A DNA stretch of 64,000 nt, taken from assembly GCF_030403775.1 (NCBI RefSeq), contig NZ_JAQMWQ010000025.1:18860-82859 (forward strand). The letters run 5' to 3'. How positions within the stretch are numbered: position 1 is the first letter of the stretch; every line of letters starts with the position of its first letter. The translations under genes and the position numbers were made by a program. The notes below the pieces were generated by a model. That model was not told the DNA's origin and searched no databases. It was given only the letters and a program-made list of their open reading frames with translations. The stretch is from Paenibacillus sp. BSR1-1. GTDB lineage: Bacteria > Bacillota > Bacilli > Bacillales > Cytobacillaceae. This document shows positions 44,353 through 52,448 of the stretch, one piece after another.

Positions 44353-44374
44353 GCACCTGCCAAAAGGAAGGTGC
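44353..44374 (-). terminator. Probable terminator of copA
   Basis: The short stem GCACCT/AGGTGC (10-base loop) followed on the minus strand by T6. Confidence 0.65.
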
Positions 44375-44394
44375 CGTTAACATATTTCTTATCA

Positions 44395-46587
44395 TTAAAT
44401 CTTTACTCTTTTCAAACGAAGTGAATTTGTTACTACGGAGACTGAACTAAACGCCATAGCAGCACCTGCAACCCATGGCGCCAACATACCCATTGCCGCG
44501 ATTGGAATGCCCCCGGTGTTATATATTAAAGCCCAGAAGAGATTTTGGCGGATATTTTTTATTGTCCTTTGGCTTAATGAAATCGCTTTTGGAATCAAGG
44601 TCAATTCCCCGCCTAATATGGTGATATCGGCCGCTTCAATGGCCACATCGGTCCCTGTTCCAATTGCGATTCCAATATCGGCAACGGCAAGGGCAGGCGC
44701 GTCATTTATTCCATCACCAACCATCGCAACCTTTCTTCCTTTTTGCTGAAGTTCTTTAACATGATTAGCCTTTTCCTCAGGTAAGACCTCCGCAATTACT
44801 TTTTGGATTCCTACCTGGACAGCAATTGCTTTTGCTGTCCGTTCATTATCACCAGTCAGCATAAAGACCTCAATCCCAAGATGATGTAACTGCTCGACTG
44901 CCGTTTTTGCATTCTCTTTGACGGTATCTGCAACAGCTATGACACCCATAATGGTGGAATTAATGGCAATAAACATTGCAGTTTTTCCTTCGTTCTCAAA
45001 CCGGTGAAGGTCATGTTCCACCTCTAAATAGGGGATTCTTTTTAGATTCATAAGCTTGCGGGTGCCGATATATATTTCCTCATAGCCAATTTTCGCTTCA
45101 ATCCCATAACCTGGAATGGCTGCAAATTTTTTAACAGGTAGAGTACTTGTCCTATTCTCCATTCCAAACTTAACAATCGCCTCTGCAAGTGGATGCTCAG
45201 AAGACTTCTCAGCAGAAACAAGATATTGGAGGACTTTCTTTTCATCCCGGTAGGCGATAAAATCCGTAACGATTGGTTGTCCCTTTGTAATCGTTCCTGT
45301 TTTGTCCAGAACAATTGTGTCAATTTTATGGGCTGCTTCTAAATGTTCTCCGCCTTTGAAAAGAATACCCATTTCCGCTCCTTTACCAGTGCCAACCATG
45401 ATGGAGGTTGGAGTAGCTAATCCAAGCGCACACGGACAGGCAATGACGAGAACTGCGATGGATGTTTCTAATGCAGTTGGAATATTCCCGGGATTAATAA
45501 ACAGGTACCAAATAAAAAATGTAAGGAATGATAGGGTAACTACAACAGGGACAAAGTACCCAGATATAATATCAGCAATCCGTTGTATTGGAGCCTTATT
45601 TCCTTGAGCCTCCTCAACGATTTTGATAATTCCTGCGAGCGCTGTATCCTTTCCCACCTTTACAGCGGTCACTGTAATTGTTCCATTTTTATTTATGGTC
45701 GAACCGATCACCGTATCACCCGGTGATTTTTCCACAGGGATAGATTCACCTGTGATCATTGACTCATCAACTGACGTTTTGCCTTGGATTACTTCTCCGT
45801 CAACCGGGATCTTTTCTCCAGGTTTCACTAATAAAAGATCTGACACCTTAACTTCATTTATTGGAATTTTAAACTCTTTCCCTTCACGAATAACGATAGC
45901 TTCCTTTGCCTGCAAGCTTAGCAGTTTGGAGATTGCAATCGTTGTTCTTCCCTTTGCCATGGCTTCAAATAATTTGCCAAGCAGGATTAAGGTGATAAGC
46001 ACGGCACTAGTTTCAAAATAAAGATGAGGGGAGTATTGTTGATTTTCAAGCGTTTTTAAACCTTCAAAAAGGCTATAAAAATAAGCAGCAGAGGTTCCCA
46101 GTGCCACTAAAACATCCATATTCGCTCCCTTATTTTTCAATGCTTTAAAAGCGGCAATATAAAATGGTCCTCCTATATAAAATTGGACAGGTGTTGCCAA
46201 GATTAATTGAAACCATGGATTCATCAAGAGGTGTGGCATGGGCAGGTTGAGTTCCACTGGTACGTGATCAAGCATGGTATAGAGTAGCGGAAAAGAAAGA
46301 ATAATAGAAAGAATTAATAATTGCTTCTTATGTTTTATTTCTTCTTCTTTTAACTGTCTTTTTTCCTCTCTTTGCATTTTCTCCTTGGCTCCATAGCCAA
46401 TTTTTTCAATTCTTGCGATAATGTCATCACTAGAAACCAGCTCAGTCTCATAAGAAATAGCTGCACTCTCCATGGCTAAATTTACATTTGCCTCGACGCC
46501 GTCCATTTTATTTAAAACCTTTTCAATTCTCGTTGAACATGCCGCACAGGTCATCCCTGATATATCTAACTTTAGCTGCTCTTTCAT
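44395..46587 (-). CDS. copA: Copper-exporting P1B-type ATPase, one N-terminal metal-binding domain
   Basis: Pumps Cu(I) out of the cytosol. The 730 residues begin with a single HMA domain (GMTCAACSTRIEKV, about 10-75). Eight membrane helices carry CPCALGLATPTS in helix 6. The catalytic parts are TGESIPVEK (actuator), DKTGTITKG (phospho-Asp) and GDGINDAPALA. The C-terminal helices contain YN and MAFSSVSVVTNSLRL. B. subtilis CopA has two HMA domains (about 802 aa); one is missing here. CopZ and CsoR genes are absent around it. GAGGTG precedes ATG 46587. Confidence 0.96.
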   Translation of the reverse strand: MKEQLKLDISGMTCAACSTRIEKVLNKMDGVEANVNLAMESAAISYETELVSSDDIIARIEKIGYGAKEKMQREEKRQLKEEEIKHKKQLLILSIILSFPLLYTMLDHVPVELNLPMPHLLMNPWFQLILATPVQFYIGGPFYIAAFKALKNKGANMDVLVALGTSAAYFYSLFEGLKTLENQQYSPHLYFETSAVLITLILLGKLFEAMAKGRTTIAISKLLSLQAKEAIVIREGKEFKIPINEVKVSDLLLVKPGEKIPVDGEVIQGKTSVDESMITGESIPVEKSPGDTVIGSTINKNGTITVTAVKVGKDTALAGIIKIVEEAQGNKAPIQRIADIISGYFVPVVVTLSFLTFFIWYLFINPGNIPTALETSIAVLVIACPCALGLATPTSIMVGTGKGAEMGILFKGGEHLEAAHKIDTIVLDKTGTITKGQPIVTDFIAYRDEKKVLQYLVSAEKSSEHPLAEAIVKFGMENRTSTLPVKKFAAIPGYGIEAKIGYEEIYIGTRKLMNLKRIPYLEVEHDLHRFENEGKTAMFIAINSTIMGVIAVADTVKENAKTAVEQLHHLGIEVFMLTGDNERTAKAIAVQVGIQKVIAEVLPEEKANHVKELQQKGRKVAMVGDGINDAPALAVADIGIAIGTGTDVAIEAADITILGGELTLIPKAISLSQRTIKNIRQNLFWALIYNTGGIPIAAMGMLAPWVAGAAMAFSSVSVVTNSLRLKRVKI

Positions 46588-46619
46588 TTTGTTCACCTCA
46601 ATTAATACAGTACCCTGGC

Positions 46620-46648
46620 ATCCTATGTTTTTCGATGATATTTGTCAC
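46620..46648 (-). promoter_or_regulatory. copA: Probable copA promoter
   Basis: On the minus strand GTGACA (46643-46648) and TAGGAT (46620-46625) are 17 bases apart. AGGGTACTGTAT lies directly downstream, resembling half of a CsoR-type operator (GGGTA). Operator assignment is tentative. Confidence 0.45.
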
Positions 46649-46695
46649 TTTCATTAGTTTGTTGCTTTATAATAAATTCTCCATAAAAACAAAAA

Positions 46696-46717
46696 CCTCC
46701 TCCTTTTACGGAAGAGG
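46696..46717 (-). terminator. Terminator of deoD
   Basis: The stem CCTCCTCC/GGAAGAGG has one mismatch and a T-rich minus-strand tail. Confidence 0.75.
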
Positions 46718-46727
46718 CGTATGAATA

Positions 46728-47432
46728 TTATTCTTTTATGGCTGCTTCTAAAGCCACTTCAATCATATCGTTAAAGGTTAATTGTCTTTCTTCAGCAGTT
46801 GTTTCTTCACCTGTCAAAATATGGTCACTTACTGTCAAAACAGAAAGCGCTTTACGTCCAAATTTAGCTGCTAATGTATATAGTGCGGTTGTCTCCATTT
46901 CAATCGCTAAAATCTGATATTTCGCCCATTTTTCTAGTTCAGCATTATCGTTGTAGAAGGAGTCAGCGGTAAAAATATTCCCCACTTTTAAATTTAGCCC
47001 TTTCTCTAAACCACTATCATAGGCCTTCTTCAATAAATCAAAGCTTGCACATGGTGCGAAATCAACATGACCAAATGTTAGACGGTTCATATTGGAATCA
47101 GTTGAACTTGTCATAGCAAGAATGACATCGCGTACCTTAACATCCTTTTGAATGGCTCCACAGGTTCCAACTCGTATTAAATTTTGAACATTATAGCTTT
47201 GCATCAATTCATTTACATAAATGGATATGGAAGGAACCCCCATTCCAGTTCCCTGAACAGAAATTCTCTTTCCTTTATATGTACCAGTATAGCCAAACAT
47301 ATTTCGAACTTCATTATAGCATTTTGCATCTTCTAAAAACGTTTCTGCAATATATTTTGCACGAAGCGGATCTCCAGGAAGCAAAACCGTTTCCGCAATT
47401 TCGTTTTCTTTCGCACCAATATGCACGCTCAT
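46728..47432 (-). CDS. deoD: Purine nucleoside phosphorylase
   Basis: Hexameric PNP (type II), converting purine nucleosides and phosphate to base plus ribose 1-phosphate. The 234-residue sequence has VLLPGDPLRAKYIAE (phosphate site), GTCGAI, the SDHILTGEETTAEERQ region with catalytic Asp, and AIEMETTALYTLAA (ribose site). Length and motifs match DeoD. It is monocistronic here; in B. subtilis deoD also lies upstream of yodL. Confidence 0.97.
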   Translation of the reverse strand: MSVHIGAKENEIAETVLLPGDPLRAKYIAETFLEDAKCYNEVRNMFGYTGTYKGKRISVQGTGMGVPSISIYVNELMQSYNVQNLIRVGTCGAIQKDVKVRDVILAMTSSTDSNMNRLTFGHVDFAPCASFDLLKKAYDSGLEKGLNLKVGNIFTADSFYNDNAELEKWAKYQILAIEMETTALYTLAAKFGRKALSVLTVSDHILTGEETTAEERQLTFNDMIEVALEAAIKE

Positions 47433-47588
47433 TTCAAAATCCTCCTAACAATAAATAGTACAGTTATTATTCTGCACCATAGACACTATAACATAAACAA
47501 TTTTCACTAGAAAAGGTAAATCAGAAACGGACATGAAATTTTAATTTTGTGGGATGCTATTTCTAGAATTAAAAGGAGGTTGAGTATT

Positions 47589-47717
47589 TTGGGAAAGAAA
47601 CATCGAAGCCGCATAAATGGACAAAAGAAAAATAATCATATCCCTGCAGAAGCAATCGTAGCTGAACACGAGGCACATGCGAAGGAACATAATGCTTCTG
47701 GCGGCCGCAAAAGCTAA
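47589..47717 (+). CDS. Small basic protein, unrecognised (42 aa)
   Basis: A TTG start at 47589 is preceded by a full AAAGGAGG (47572-47579) at nine bases, and a perfect terminator follows the stop. The peptide starts GKKHRSRINGQKKNNHIP and ends AKEHNASGGRKS: basic, His- and Lys-rich, with no hydrophobic core. It looks like the many small spore-core or nucleic-acid-binding peptides of Bacillus; I cannot name it. Confidence 0.7.
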   Translation: MGKKHRSRINGQKKNNHIPAEAIVAEHEAHAKEHNASGGRKS

Positions 47718-47720
47718 AAA

Positions 47721-47747
47721 AAACCTAAGGATGATTTCCTTAGGTTT
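47721..47747 (+). terminator. Terminator of the 42-residue gene
   Basis: A perfect 11-bp stem AAACCTAAGGA/TCCTTAGGTTT with a 5-base loop. Confidence 0.9.
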
Positions 47748-47826
47748 TGACATTATTTATGGCCATTTTCGCAAGGATTGTTGTTTCTCGTATAAGTTTA
47801 TCAACCCGTATAACTAGAACCATCGT

Positions 47827-47922
47827 GGCATCTTTTCGTAAAAGCCATTTGCGAAAATTGCCTAGAAACCTTGTAAATGCCCCTTAAGAATTTGCAAAGC
47901 AACAAAGTTTACGAAAAGAGCC
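47827..47922. repeat. Inverted-repeat element between small gene and yodL
   Basis: The ends GGCATCTTTTCGTAAA (47827-47842) and TTTACGAAAAGAGCC (47908-47922) are inverted copies bounding a 65-base interior of AT-rich sequence with no reading frame. It has the form of a small palindromic repeat or MITE. I recall similar GGCTCTTTTCGTAAA ends in other Bacillus genomes, which would need confirmation. Confidence 0.55.
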
Positions 47923-47926
47923 TTAT

Positions 47927-48238
47927 TTAGAGAAGCATTATTCGATTAATTGGGAACCAGCCGCCAGGCTTTAATTGATAGTAGTACTGACCGCCGCGGC
48001 CTTCATCGATTAGAATAATATCCCCAGTCGTTAGAAATCTCCCTGTATAATCAGCTGGGATTCTGTCCGTCACATTAAAGCAGCTGAACGTCTCCTGTAA
48101 ACAATGTTCTCTGCTATTCGCTTTAATCGATGTACGATATACCTCTTTATGACCTTTATTTTCCCGGTATTTTGGAGTTTGAAAGATCGTCACATCATAT
48201 TGAATACTTGCTCTTCTAGTTAATACTTTGATCATCAT
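47927..48238 (-). CDS. yodL: YodL-domain protein
   Basis: A 103-residue protein with the YodL signature: YDVTIFQTPKYRENKGHKEVYR, FLTTGDIILIDEGRGGQYYYQLKPGGW. In B. subtilis YodL is a sporulation-associated protein that interferes with MreB/cell shape when overproduced. Two adjacent ATG codons (48238, 48235) are possible starts. In both genomes it lies near deoD and yodN/yozD/yozE, which supports orthology. Confidence 0.9.
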   Translation of the reverse strand: MMIKVLTRRASIQYDVTIFQTPKYRENKGHKEVYRTSIKANSREHCLQETFSCFNVTDRIPADYTGRFLTTGDIILIDEGRGGQYYYQLKPGGWFPINRIMLL

Positions 48239-48394
48239 ATGCCTCCAATTATTAGAATTAATTTTATATTCTAATAATTAGCCACAACCTTTGTCGAATC
48301 CTTCTAAGAAATTCCTCTTTTTTTGTCGAAAATTACTTTTTTTACTTATTTGCCGCTGATTCATGTGAAATAATAGCGAAATGACAAAGAATGC

Positions 48395-49165
48395 TTAGGA
48401 ATAACGGCCGATAACCGTTTGAATTTTTTGTGTTAAATATGGAATTTCTGCATTTGTAACCGTTAAACGCACATTTGTTTCATCTGTTCCCATTGCTTCA
48501 GAGAATAAACCTGATAAACCTCTAGCACGGCGATCGACTTGGAGCATTATATCCAAGGCACCATTACCTGCTGGAAAGAAAACAACTTCAAGTTCATCTA
48601 AACTGCCGCGGAAGGGTCCGGAAGTAGGAACGAATTCAAATTCTTGAACAAAAGGAAGGCGTCCCCGCAACCTTCTTGGTGCCTCTTCACAATCAGCTTC
48701 CCTAATTCTAAAGCCCAGATTATCAACGGAATTAAATACAGCAGACATCAACGGATTAGGGACCACCTTTAAATGATCCTGATCACTTGGATCGACCCCA
48801 CCTTTAATATCAAGGCCAGTCGAAACCCAAACCTTGGATCTGCCGATAGTTAATGGAGTATCATAGGGCAATTGGAAAGTAAACGGAATTTCTTTTCGTT
48901 CATTTGACCTAATGGTAAAGGGTGTCGTTAAGCGGAAACGGTCGATCGTTGCTGTGACTGTATACTTCCGGTCATCAGATTCTCTTAAATAGGTTGTGTT
49001 TAATGCTAAATAAATCTCATCAACCTGCTGTTCCACTTTGCCTCCTCTAATTTCTACAACTCCCTTAACCGTCTCTCCCGGCATATACGTATCCTTTTCT
49101 AACTTTGTGTCTACGGCTGCAGATCCAATCCCTACACTGGCAAATACTTTGTTAAAGAACGACAT
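48395..49165 (-). CDS. spo0M: Spo0M sporulation-control protein
   Basis: A 256-residue arrestin-fold protein. It has MSFFNKVFASVGIGSAAVDTKL at the start, YMPGETVKGVVEIRGG (beta-sandwich entry), and PLTIGRSKVWVSTGLDIKGGVDPSDQDHL. In B. subtilis SpoOM affects entry into sporulation and cytoskeletal behaviour. Its start overlaps the stop of an upstream kinase-like gene by 14 bases, an arrangement implying coupled expression. It ends without an obvious terminator. Confidence 0.93.
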   Translation of the reverse strand: MSFFNKVFASVGIGSAAVDTKLEKDTYMPGETVKGVVEIRGGKVEQQVDEIYLALNTTYLRESDDRKYTVTATIDRFRLTTPFTIRSNERKEIPFTFQLPYDTPLTIGRSKVWVSTGLDIKGGVDPSDQDHLKVVPNPLMSAVFNSVDNLGFRIREADCEEAPRRLRGRLPFVQEFEFVPTSGPFRGSLDELEVVFFPAGNGALDIMLQVDRRARGLSGLFSEAMGTDETNVRLTVTNAEIPYLTQKIQTVIGRYS

Positions 49166-49973
49166 TTTTTTCTCTCCCTTGATTAAGTATAAATTGTTGA
49201 ATATCAGCTTTTATTTGAGCGCAATTGTCATAAGCTATATCGATTTGCAGGAGCCTGCGAATGATGCGTTTTGCTTGATCCGATATATCCAATTCCTCTT
49301 CCCAGCTTTTTTCCGGTGTATTTTCTTGATAGGTAAAATTGGAATACAGCAAAAATAAAAGAAAATGGCCCAAACCATAGAAATCCGCCTGTTGGTTTAC
49401 TTCTTTACGTAAATCCAGTTTGCGTCGTTTCTCCTTGTATTTAAAAGTCAAGGGTCTAGCAAGTCCTAAATCAATCAGCCTAATCTTTGATCCATCTAAG
49501 ATGACATTAGGAATACGGATATCACGATGGATTAGATTACGACAATGCAGATATTCAATATGTTCTAATAATTCGAAAGCAATCCTAAACGCTTCTCTTT
49601 CAGGAATGACCATCTTTTCAGCAAAAATTAATTGTTCAAAATTCTTGCCGTCAATAAATTCCATCGTATAATAGGGGATTTTCTTATATGTCCCGTCCTC
49701 AAAATACATTGGAAATCCTGGATTATCAATCGAATTTAATAATATTTTTTCTAACTCAAAGCCTTGTCTGCCAGCCTTGGTTATTCTTTTGTGAAGACGA
49801 AGTGCTTTTAAAACCTTTTTAGTTTGAGTAACTAAATCTAGTACTAGATAGCTGCGCCCATAACTGCCCATGCCGAGATGGCTGATCACCTGATAGCGGC
49901 CAGCCAGAATTTTTTCTTTAGAGAACGGCCTTTCGAAAAGATTGGAAAATAATAAAGTGATTTTTTTTACCAT
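49152..49973 (-). CDS. Eukaryote-type Ser/Thr protein kinase homologue upstream of spo0M
   Basis: A 273-residue kinase-fold protein. The Gly loop is LGMGSYGRSYLV (about 34-45), the Lys is in KKVLKALRLH, the catalytic loop is LIHRDIRIPNVIL (HRD with Asn five residues on) and the metal motif is LIDLGLAR (DLG, not DFG). No transmembrane or PASTA part exists, so it is cytosolic. Residues needed for catalysis seem present. It resembles small spore-associated kinases such as YabT/YrzF. It overlaps spo0M and follows a His-rich peptide gene by four bases, suggesting a three-gene operon. Confidence 0.8.
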   Translation of the reverse strand: MVKKITLLFSNLFERPFSKEKILAGRYQVISHLGMGSYGRSYLVLDLVTQTKKVLKALRLHKRITKAGRQGFELEKILLNSIDNPGFPMYFEDGTYKKIPYYTMEFIDGKNFEQLIFAEKMVIPEREAFRIAFELLEHIEYLHCRNLIHRDIRIPNVILDGSKIRLIDLGLARPLTFKYKEKRRKLDLRKEVNQQADFYGLGHFLLFLLYSNFTYQENTPEKSWEEELDISDQAKRIIRRLLQIDIAYDNCAQIKADIQQFILNQGREKNVVL

Positions 49974-49977
49974 TTAT

Positions 49978-50160
49978 TTAACTGCTAAAGAAACTAGACA
50001 TAAAACTGCCGCTTTTATGCTTCTTTTTATAATGATGGTGCCCTAGTTGGTTGTGATTATAATGGTTCATCTTCTTCGAGGCATCGCTTGATGAGCTGTA
50101 TTTATGATGCCCATGGCTCAGCTTGCTTTTAATAATTGATTTAAGGATTTTTTTGAACAT
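49978..50160 (-). CDS. His/Ser/Lys-rich small basic protein (60 aa)
   Basis: A 60-residue peptide starting MFKKILKSIIKSKLSHGHHK, with a short amphipathic helix, then a low-complexity tail rich in His, Ser, Lys, Asn and Gly (NHNQLGHHHYKKKHKSGS). GAGGAGGGATT precedes the ATG. The composition is that of spore coat or DNA-binding basic peptides, and the Ser-rich part could be a substrate of the adjacent kinase. I know no family name. Confidence 0.7.
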   Translation of the reverse strand: MFKKILKSIIKSKLSHGHHKYSSSSDASKKMNHYNHNQLGHHHYKKKHKSGSFMSSFFSS

Positions 50161-50259
50161 TCCAATCCCTCCTCATCTTCGTACCAATATATACGATAAA
50201 AAAATATAATGGTTTCGCAATTTCAAAAATAATTCATTTTCATCGAATCAAACAAAAAG

Positions 50260-50276
50260 CGAGCACAGAATGCTCG
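50260..50276 (-). terminator. Terminator of yozD
   Basis: The stem CGAGCA/TGCTCG is followed on the minus strand by CTTTTTGTTT, 58 bases past the yozD stop. Confidence 0.75.
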
Positions 50277-50333
50277 TCTTTCGTCTTAATCTATTTTAAG
50301 AAGAGGTTTATCCCTTCTTTCATTCCATGTTTA

Positions 50334-50507
50334 TTATTCATCTTGCACTTCTTCGTCGATGATACTTTTCTCAATTAAATATTCAAAGGTAATGTCAGCG
50401 AGTTCTTCCAATTCTTCTTCGCTAGGAACGTATCCCCTTTTTACAAGCTCATGAAAGAAAAATTCGGCAATTTCTTCTGTATCAATAAATACTTCAATTT
50501 CTCTCAT
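50334..50507 (-). CDS. yozD: YozD-family protein (57 aa)
   Basis: The peptide MREIEVFIDTEEIAEFFFHE continues LVKRGYVPSEEELEELADIT and closely follows B. subtilis YozD (TEEIAEFF, RGYxPSExEL, DITFxYLIEK). AGGGGG sits seven bases before the ATG at 50507. It is acidic and soluble, of unknown function, and conserved next to yodN in both genomes. Confidence 0.8.
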   Translation of the reverse strand: MREIEVFIDTEEIAEFFFHELVKRGYVPSEEELEELADITFEYLIEKSIIDEEVQDE

Positions 50508-50646
50508 AGCATCGCCCCCTTTTTACAGAATGTATGATGTACATGGCCTTTTCATGCTATTTCAATTTATTAAAAAAGATAACATGTCTTTTTTTAATCG
50601 GACAAGCATATGTTGAAGTGTAAAGAATCCTACATGAGGTGATATT

Positions 50647-50814
50647 ATGTTAAATTTACAAACAAAGTTTGAGGCATTGATGGAAGATGTTAACAAAGAA
50701 GATGGGCAAACTGTACAAATGATGGAAAACTTCCTCGGTGGAATGTTTTTTCTGATTAAGTGGGCCGGAATCCCTTTTGTTTTGTATTTACTGTTTGCAG
50801 CAACACGGTTATAG
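50647..50814 (+). CDS. Small single-span membrane protein (55 aa)
   Basis: GAGGTGAT precedes the ATG at 50647. The peptide has a soluble first half (MLNLQTKFEALMEDVNKEDG) and a C-terminal membrane helix (GGMFFLIKWAGIPFVLYLLFAAT). It ends two bases before the yodN stop on the other strand, so the genes converge. The family is not known to me; B. subtilis has YodM/YodI-type small membrane genes at this locus. Confidence 0.65.
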   Translation: MLNLQTKFEALMEDVNKEDGQTVQMMENFLGGMFFLIKWAGIPFVLYLLFAATRL

Positions 50815-50815
50815 G

Positions 50816-51511
50816 CTACACATGGCTTTTGCCATCGTTGCTTACAAGGCTCTCTAATTTTCTGAGAATAACCCGCATGACTTGATAGTATTCTTGATCA
50901 TGAAATAATTCATATAGTATTCGATAATCGTTGAATATATCTAACAAATTATCAATTAGTTCCTTCTTTTCCTTTTTACGCTCGATTTCTTCAAATTCCG
51001 CTTTCCTTACCATGTTTTGCAAATTAGGATTTTTTGTTGGTTTTTCTTGCTTATTCACTAAGTATAAGAGTCCTAGTTTTTGAATAAATGTGTCTGCACT
51101 CTCCGCATCCGCCACAAGCGTCAGTTCCTCTTCTCCTGCTTCAAGCCACTCCCCATCACTTACTCTGGATAGTTCATAGATAACATCTTCCCATGCGTCA
51201 TCCTTATAGCGCCAAATTTCGGTGCGGAAGCCAACCACTTTAAATAAATCTGCTCCATAACCGGCTACTTGAACCAAATCACCGATAAAAAATTTATATT
51301 CTATATCAATTTGCTCCTGTTCCATAATCGTGCCGTCATATTCGGAGAGTAATTGTAAGGCTTCCTCAATAAACAGCCCATCACTCTTATTCACTTCATA
51401 CACATACTTTCCGTCGAGCCATTTTACATCTGTAACTCTGCCAACAGTACCATATATTGTAATCACGACCGTATCACCGATCTTGTACTTCGGTTTCTTT
51501 CGTTTTGTCAT
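50816..51511 (-). CDS. yodN: YodN-like protein
   Basis: Starts at MTKRKKPKYKIGDTVVITIYG (231 aa). Two SH3-like segments are visible: KIGDTVVITIYGTVGRVTDVKWLDGKYVYEV near the N-terminus and FFIGDLVQVAGYGADLFKVVGFRTEIW near 80. A charged helical C-terminal half follows. The order yozD, yodN, yozE, yokU, kamA matches B. subtilis, where YodN is of unknown function. SH3-like pairs of this type often bind nucleic acids or proteins. The site GAGAGG lies ten bases from the ATG. Confidence 0.75.
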   Translation of the reverse strand: MTKRKKPKYKIGDTVVITIYGTVGRVTDVKWLDGKYVYEVNKSDGLFIEEALQLLSEYDGTIMEQEQIDIEYKFFIGDLVQVAGYGADLFKVVGFRTEIWRYKDDAWEDVIYELSRVSDGEWLEAGEEELTLVADAESADTFIQKLGLLYLVNKQEKPTKNPNLQNMVRKAEFEEIERKKEKKELIDNLLDIFNDYRILYELFHDQEYYQVMRVILRKLESLVSNDGKSHV

Positions 51512-51605
51512 GTCCTCCCATCCTCTCAAATGATTAGTCGTGAATTTTGTTTACGATAGTATATGCGCAGCTATTTATAAAAGCGCATGACAATTATAAA
51601 ATGAA

Positions 51606-51634
51606 AAAATCGCCTCCACCAAGGAGACGATTTT
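51606..51634 (-). terminator. Terminator downstream of yozE
   Basis: The stem AAAATCG-CTCC/GGAG-CGATTTT with one bulge pair, and T6 on the minus strand. It lies beyond the repeat element that follows yozE. Confidence 0.8.
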
Positions 51635-51674
51635 ATATTTAAGCATTGGCAATGTAATTTCCATTGATAATTCT

Positions 51675-51823
51675 TTAACACTGTTGATTGGAGCGGAAGG
51701 CGCGAAGACTCCTGCGGGAGTACGGTGCAGGGGAGACCCCGCAGGCGCTTTAGCGCCGAGGAGGCTCCCCGGAACGCCCGCGGAAAGCAAAGCGCCTGGA
51801 GCGCAAATCAACAGCCATGTTAA
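51675..51823 (+). repeat. GC-rich dispersed Bacillus repeat, copy B
   Basis: A 149-base element bounded by imperfect inverted ends (TTAACACTGTTGATTGGAG and AATCAACAGCCATGTTAA). Internal palindromes include GCAGGGGAGACCCCGC, GGCGCTTTAGCGCC and GGAGGCTCC. It is much richer in G+C than the flanks. Copy A lies in the opposite orientation at 18943-19080. Elements with this CGCCGAGGAGGCTC core are widespread in Bacillus intergenic DNA. It ends 7 bases from the yozE stop codon and has no gene of its own. Confidence 0.85.
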
Positions 51824-51829
51824 AAGAGG

Positions 51830-52057
51830 CTATGCTTTATTTTCCGAAATGATATACAACTGCCAGGCTTCATCAAATATAGACATCGATTCCAAATAAT
51901 GACCATTCATTTCCAGATACGAGCTTAATTCGTGGTAATCAGATGAATTTTTTGGAAAACTATGATCTAAATAAGCATGATTCGCAAATAGGCTCATTGC
52001 GTCCTTAGGAGAAGGGTGCCGATATTTCATTAAGAAATGATAAAATGATTTACTCAT
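51830..52057 (-). CDS. yozE: YozE, SAM-like fold UPF0346 protein (75 aa)
   Basis: The sequence SFYHFLMKYRHPSPKDAMSLFAN then DHSFPKNSSDYHELSSYLEMN and SMSIFDEAWQLY is diagnostic of the YozE_SAM_like family. It is a small helical protein of unknown role. The position between yodN and yokU repeats the B. subtilis order. A GC-rich repeat element sits immediately after its stop. Confidence 0.93.
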   Translation of the reverse strand: MSKSFYHFLMKYRHPSPKDAMSLFANHAYLDHSFPKNSSDYHELSSYLEMNGHYLESMSIFDEAWQLYIISENKA

Positions 52058-52136
52058 GATAACGCCTTTCTAATCCGTTTTATTTATATTCCATACTATA
52101 ACGGATATAGTTGGCAGCGTAAAGTTTCATAACTAA

Positions 52137-52159
52137 AGCAGTCCGATATTTAGGCTGCT
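52137..52159 (-). terminator. Terminator of yokU
   Basis: The stem AGCAGTCC/GGCTGCT with one mismatch, followed on the minus strand by a weak T-run (TTTAGTTAT). Confidence 0.55.
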
Positions 52160-52164
52160 TACTT

Positions 52165-52443
52165 TTAGGAAGAGAAATCAAAGTAATTTTTCTTTAATAG
52201 CCTCGGGATTGCCATTAATTCTTCAAAGGTAATTACTTTTCCAACCTGACGGCAATCAATTAAATATAATTGATTCTCAATTTCTTTTATTATCGGCTCA
52301 CTTTGATAGACCATCGAACAATCCGGACAAGAGAGAGTCGGCGTCTCAGAGATTTCTATTGCCCGTGTTCCATCAGGGATTTCCCAATAAACCGAACCTG
52401 TCAATTTTTTAACATTTGGGCTGCTGCACCACTCACACACCAT
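52165..52443 (-). CDS. yokU: YokU-family zinc-ribbon protein
   Basis: A 92-residue protein beginning MVCEWCSSPNVKKLTGSVYW and carrying two CxxC pairs (CEWC, CPDC). The conserved block EIPDGTRAIEISETPTLSC is followed by LLKKNYFDFS at the end. It belongs to the YgiT-type zinc-finger/YokU family. It starts 5 bases after kamA, so it shares the kamA transcript and its sigma-54 promoter. In B. subtilis yokU is also next to kamA. Function unknown; a link to KamA is plausible only from context. Confidence 0.87.
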   Translation of the reverse strand: MVCEWCSSPNVKKLTGSVYWEIPDGTRAIEISETPTLSCPDCSMVYQSEPIIKEIENQLYLIDCRQVGKVITFEELMAIPRLLKKNYFDFSS

Positions 52444-52448
52444 TTGCC

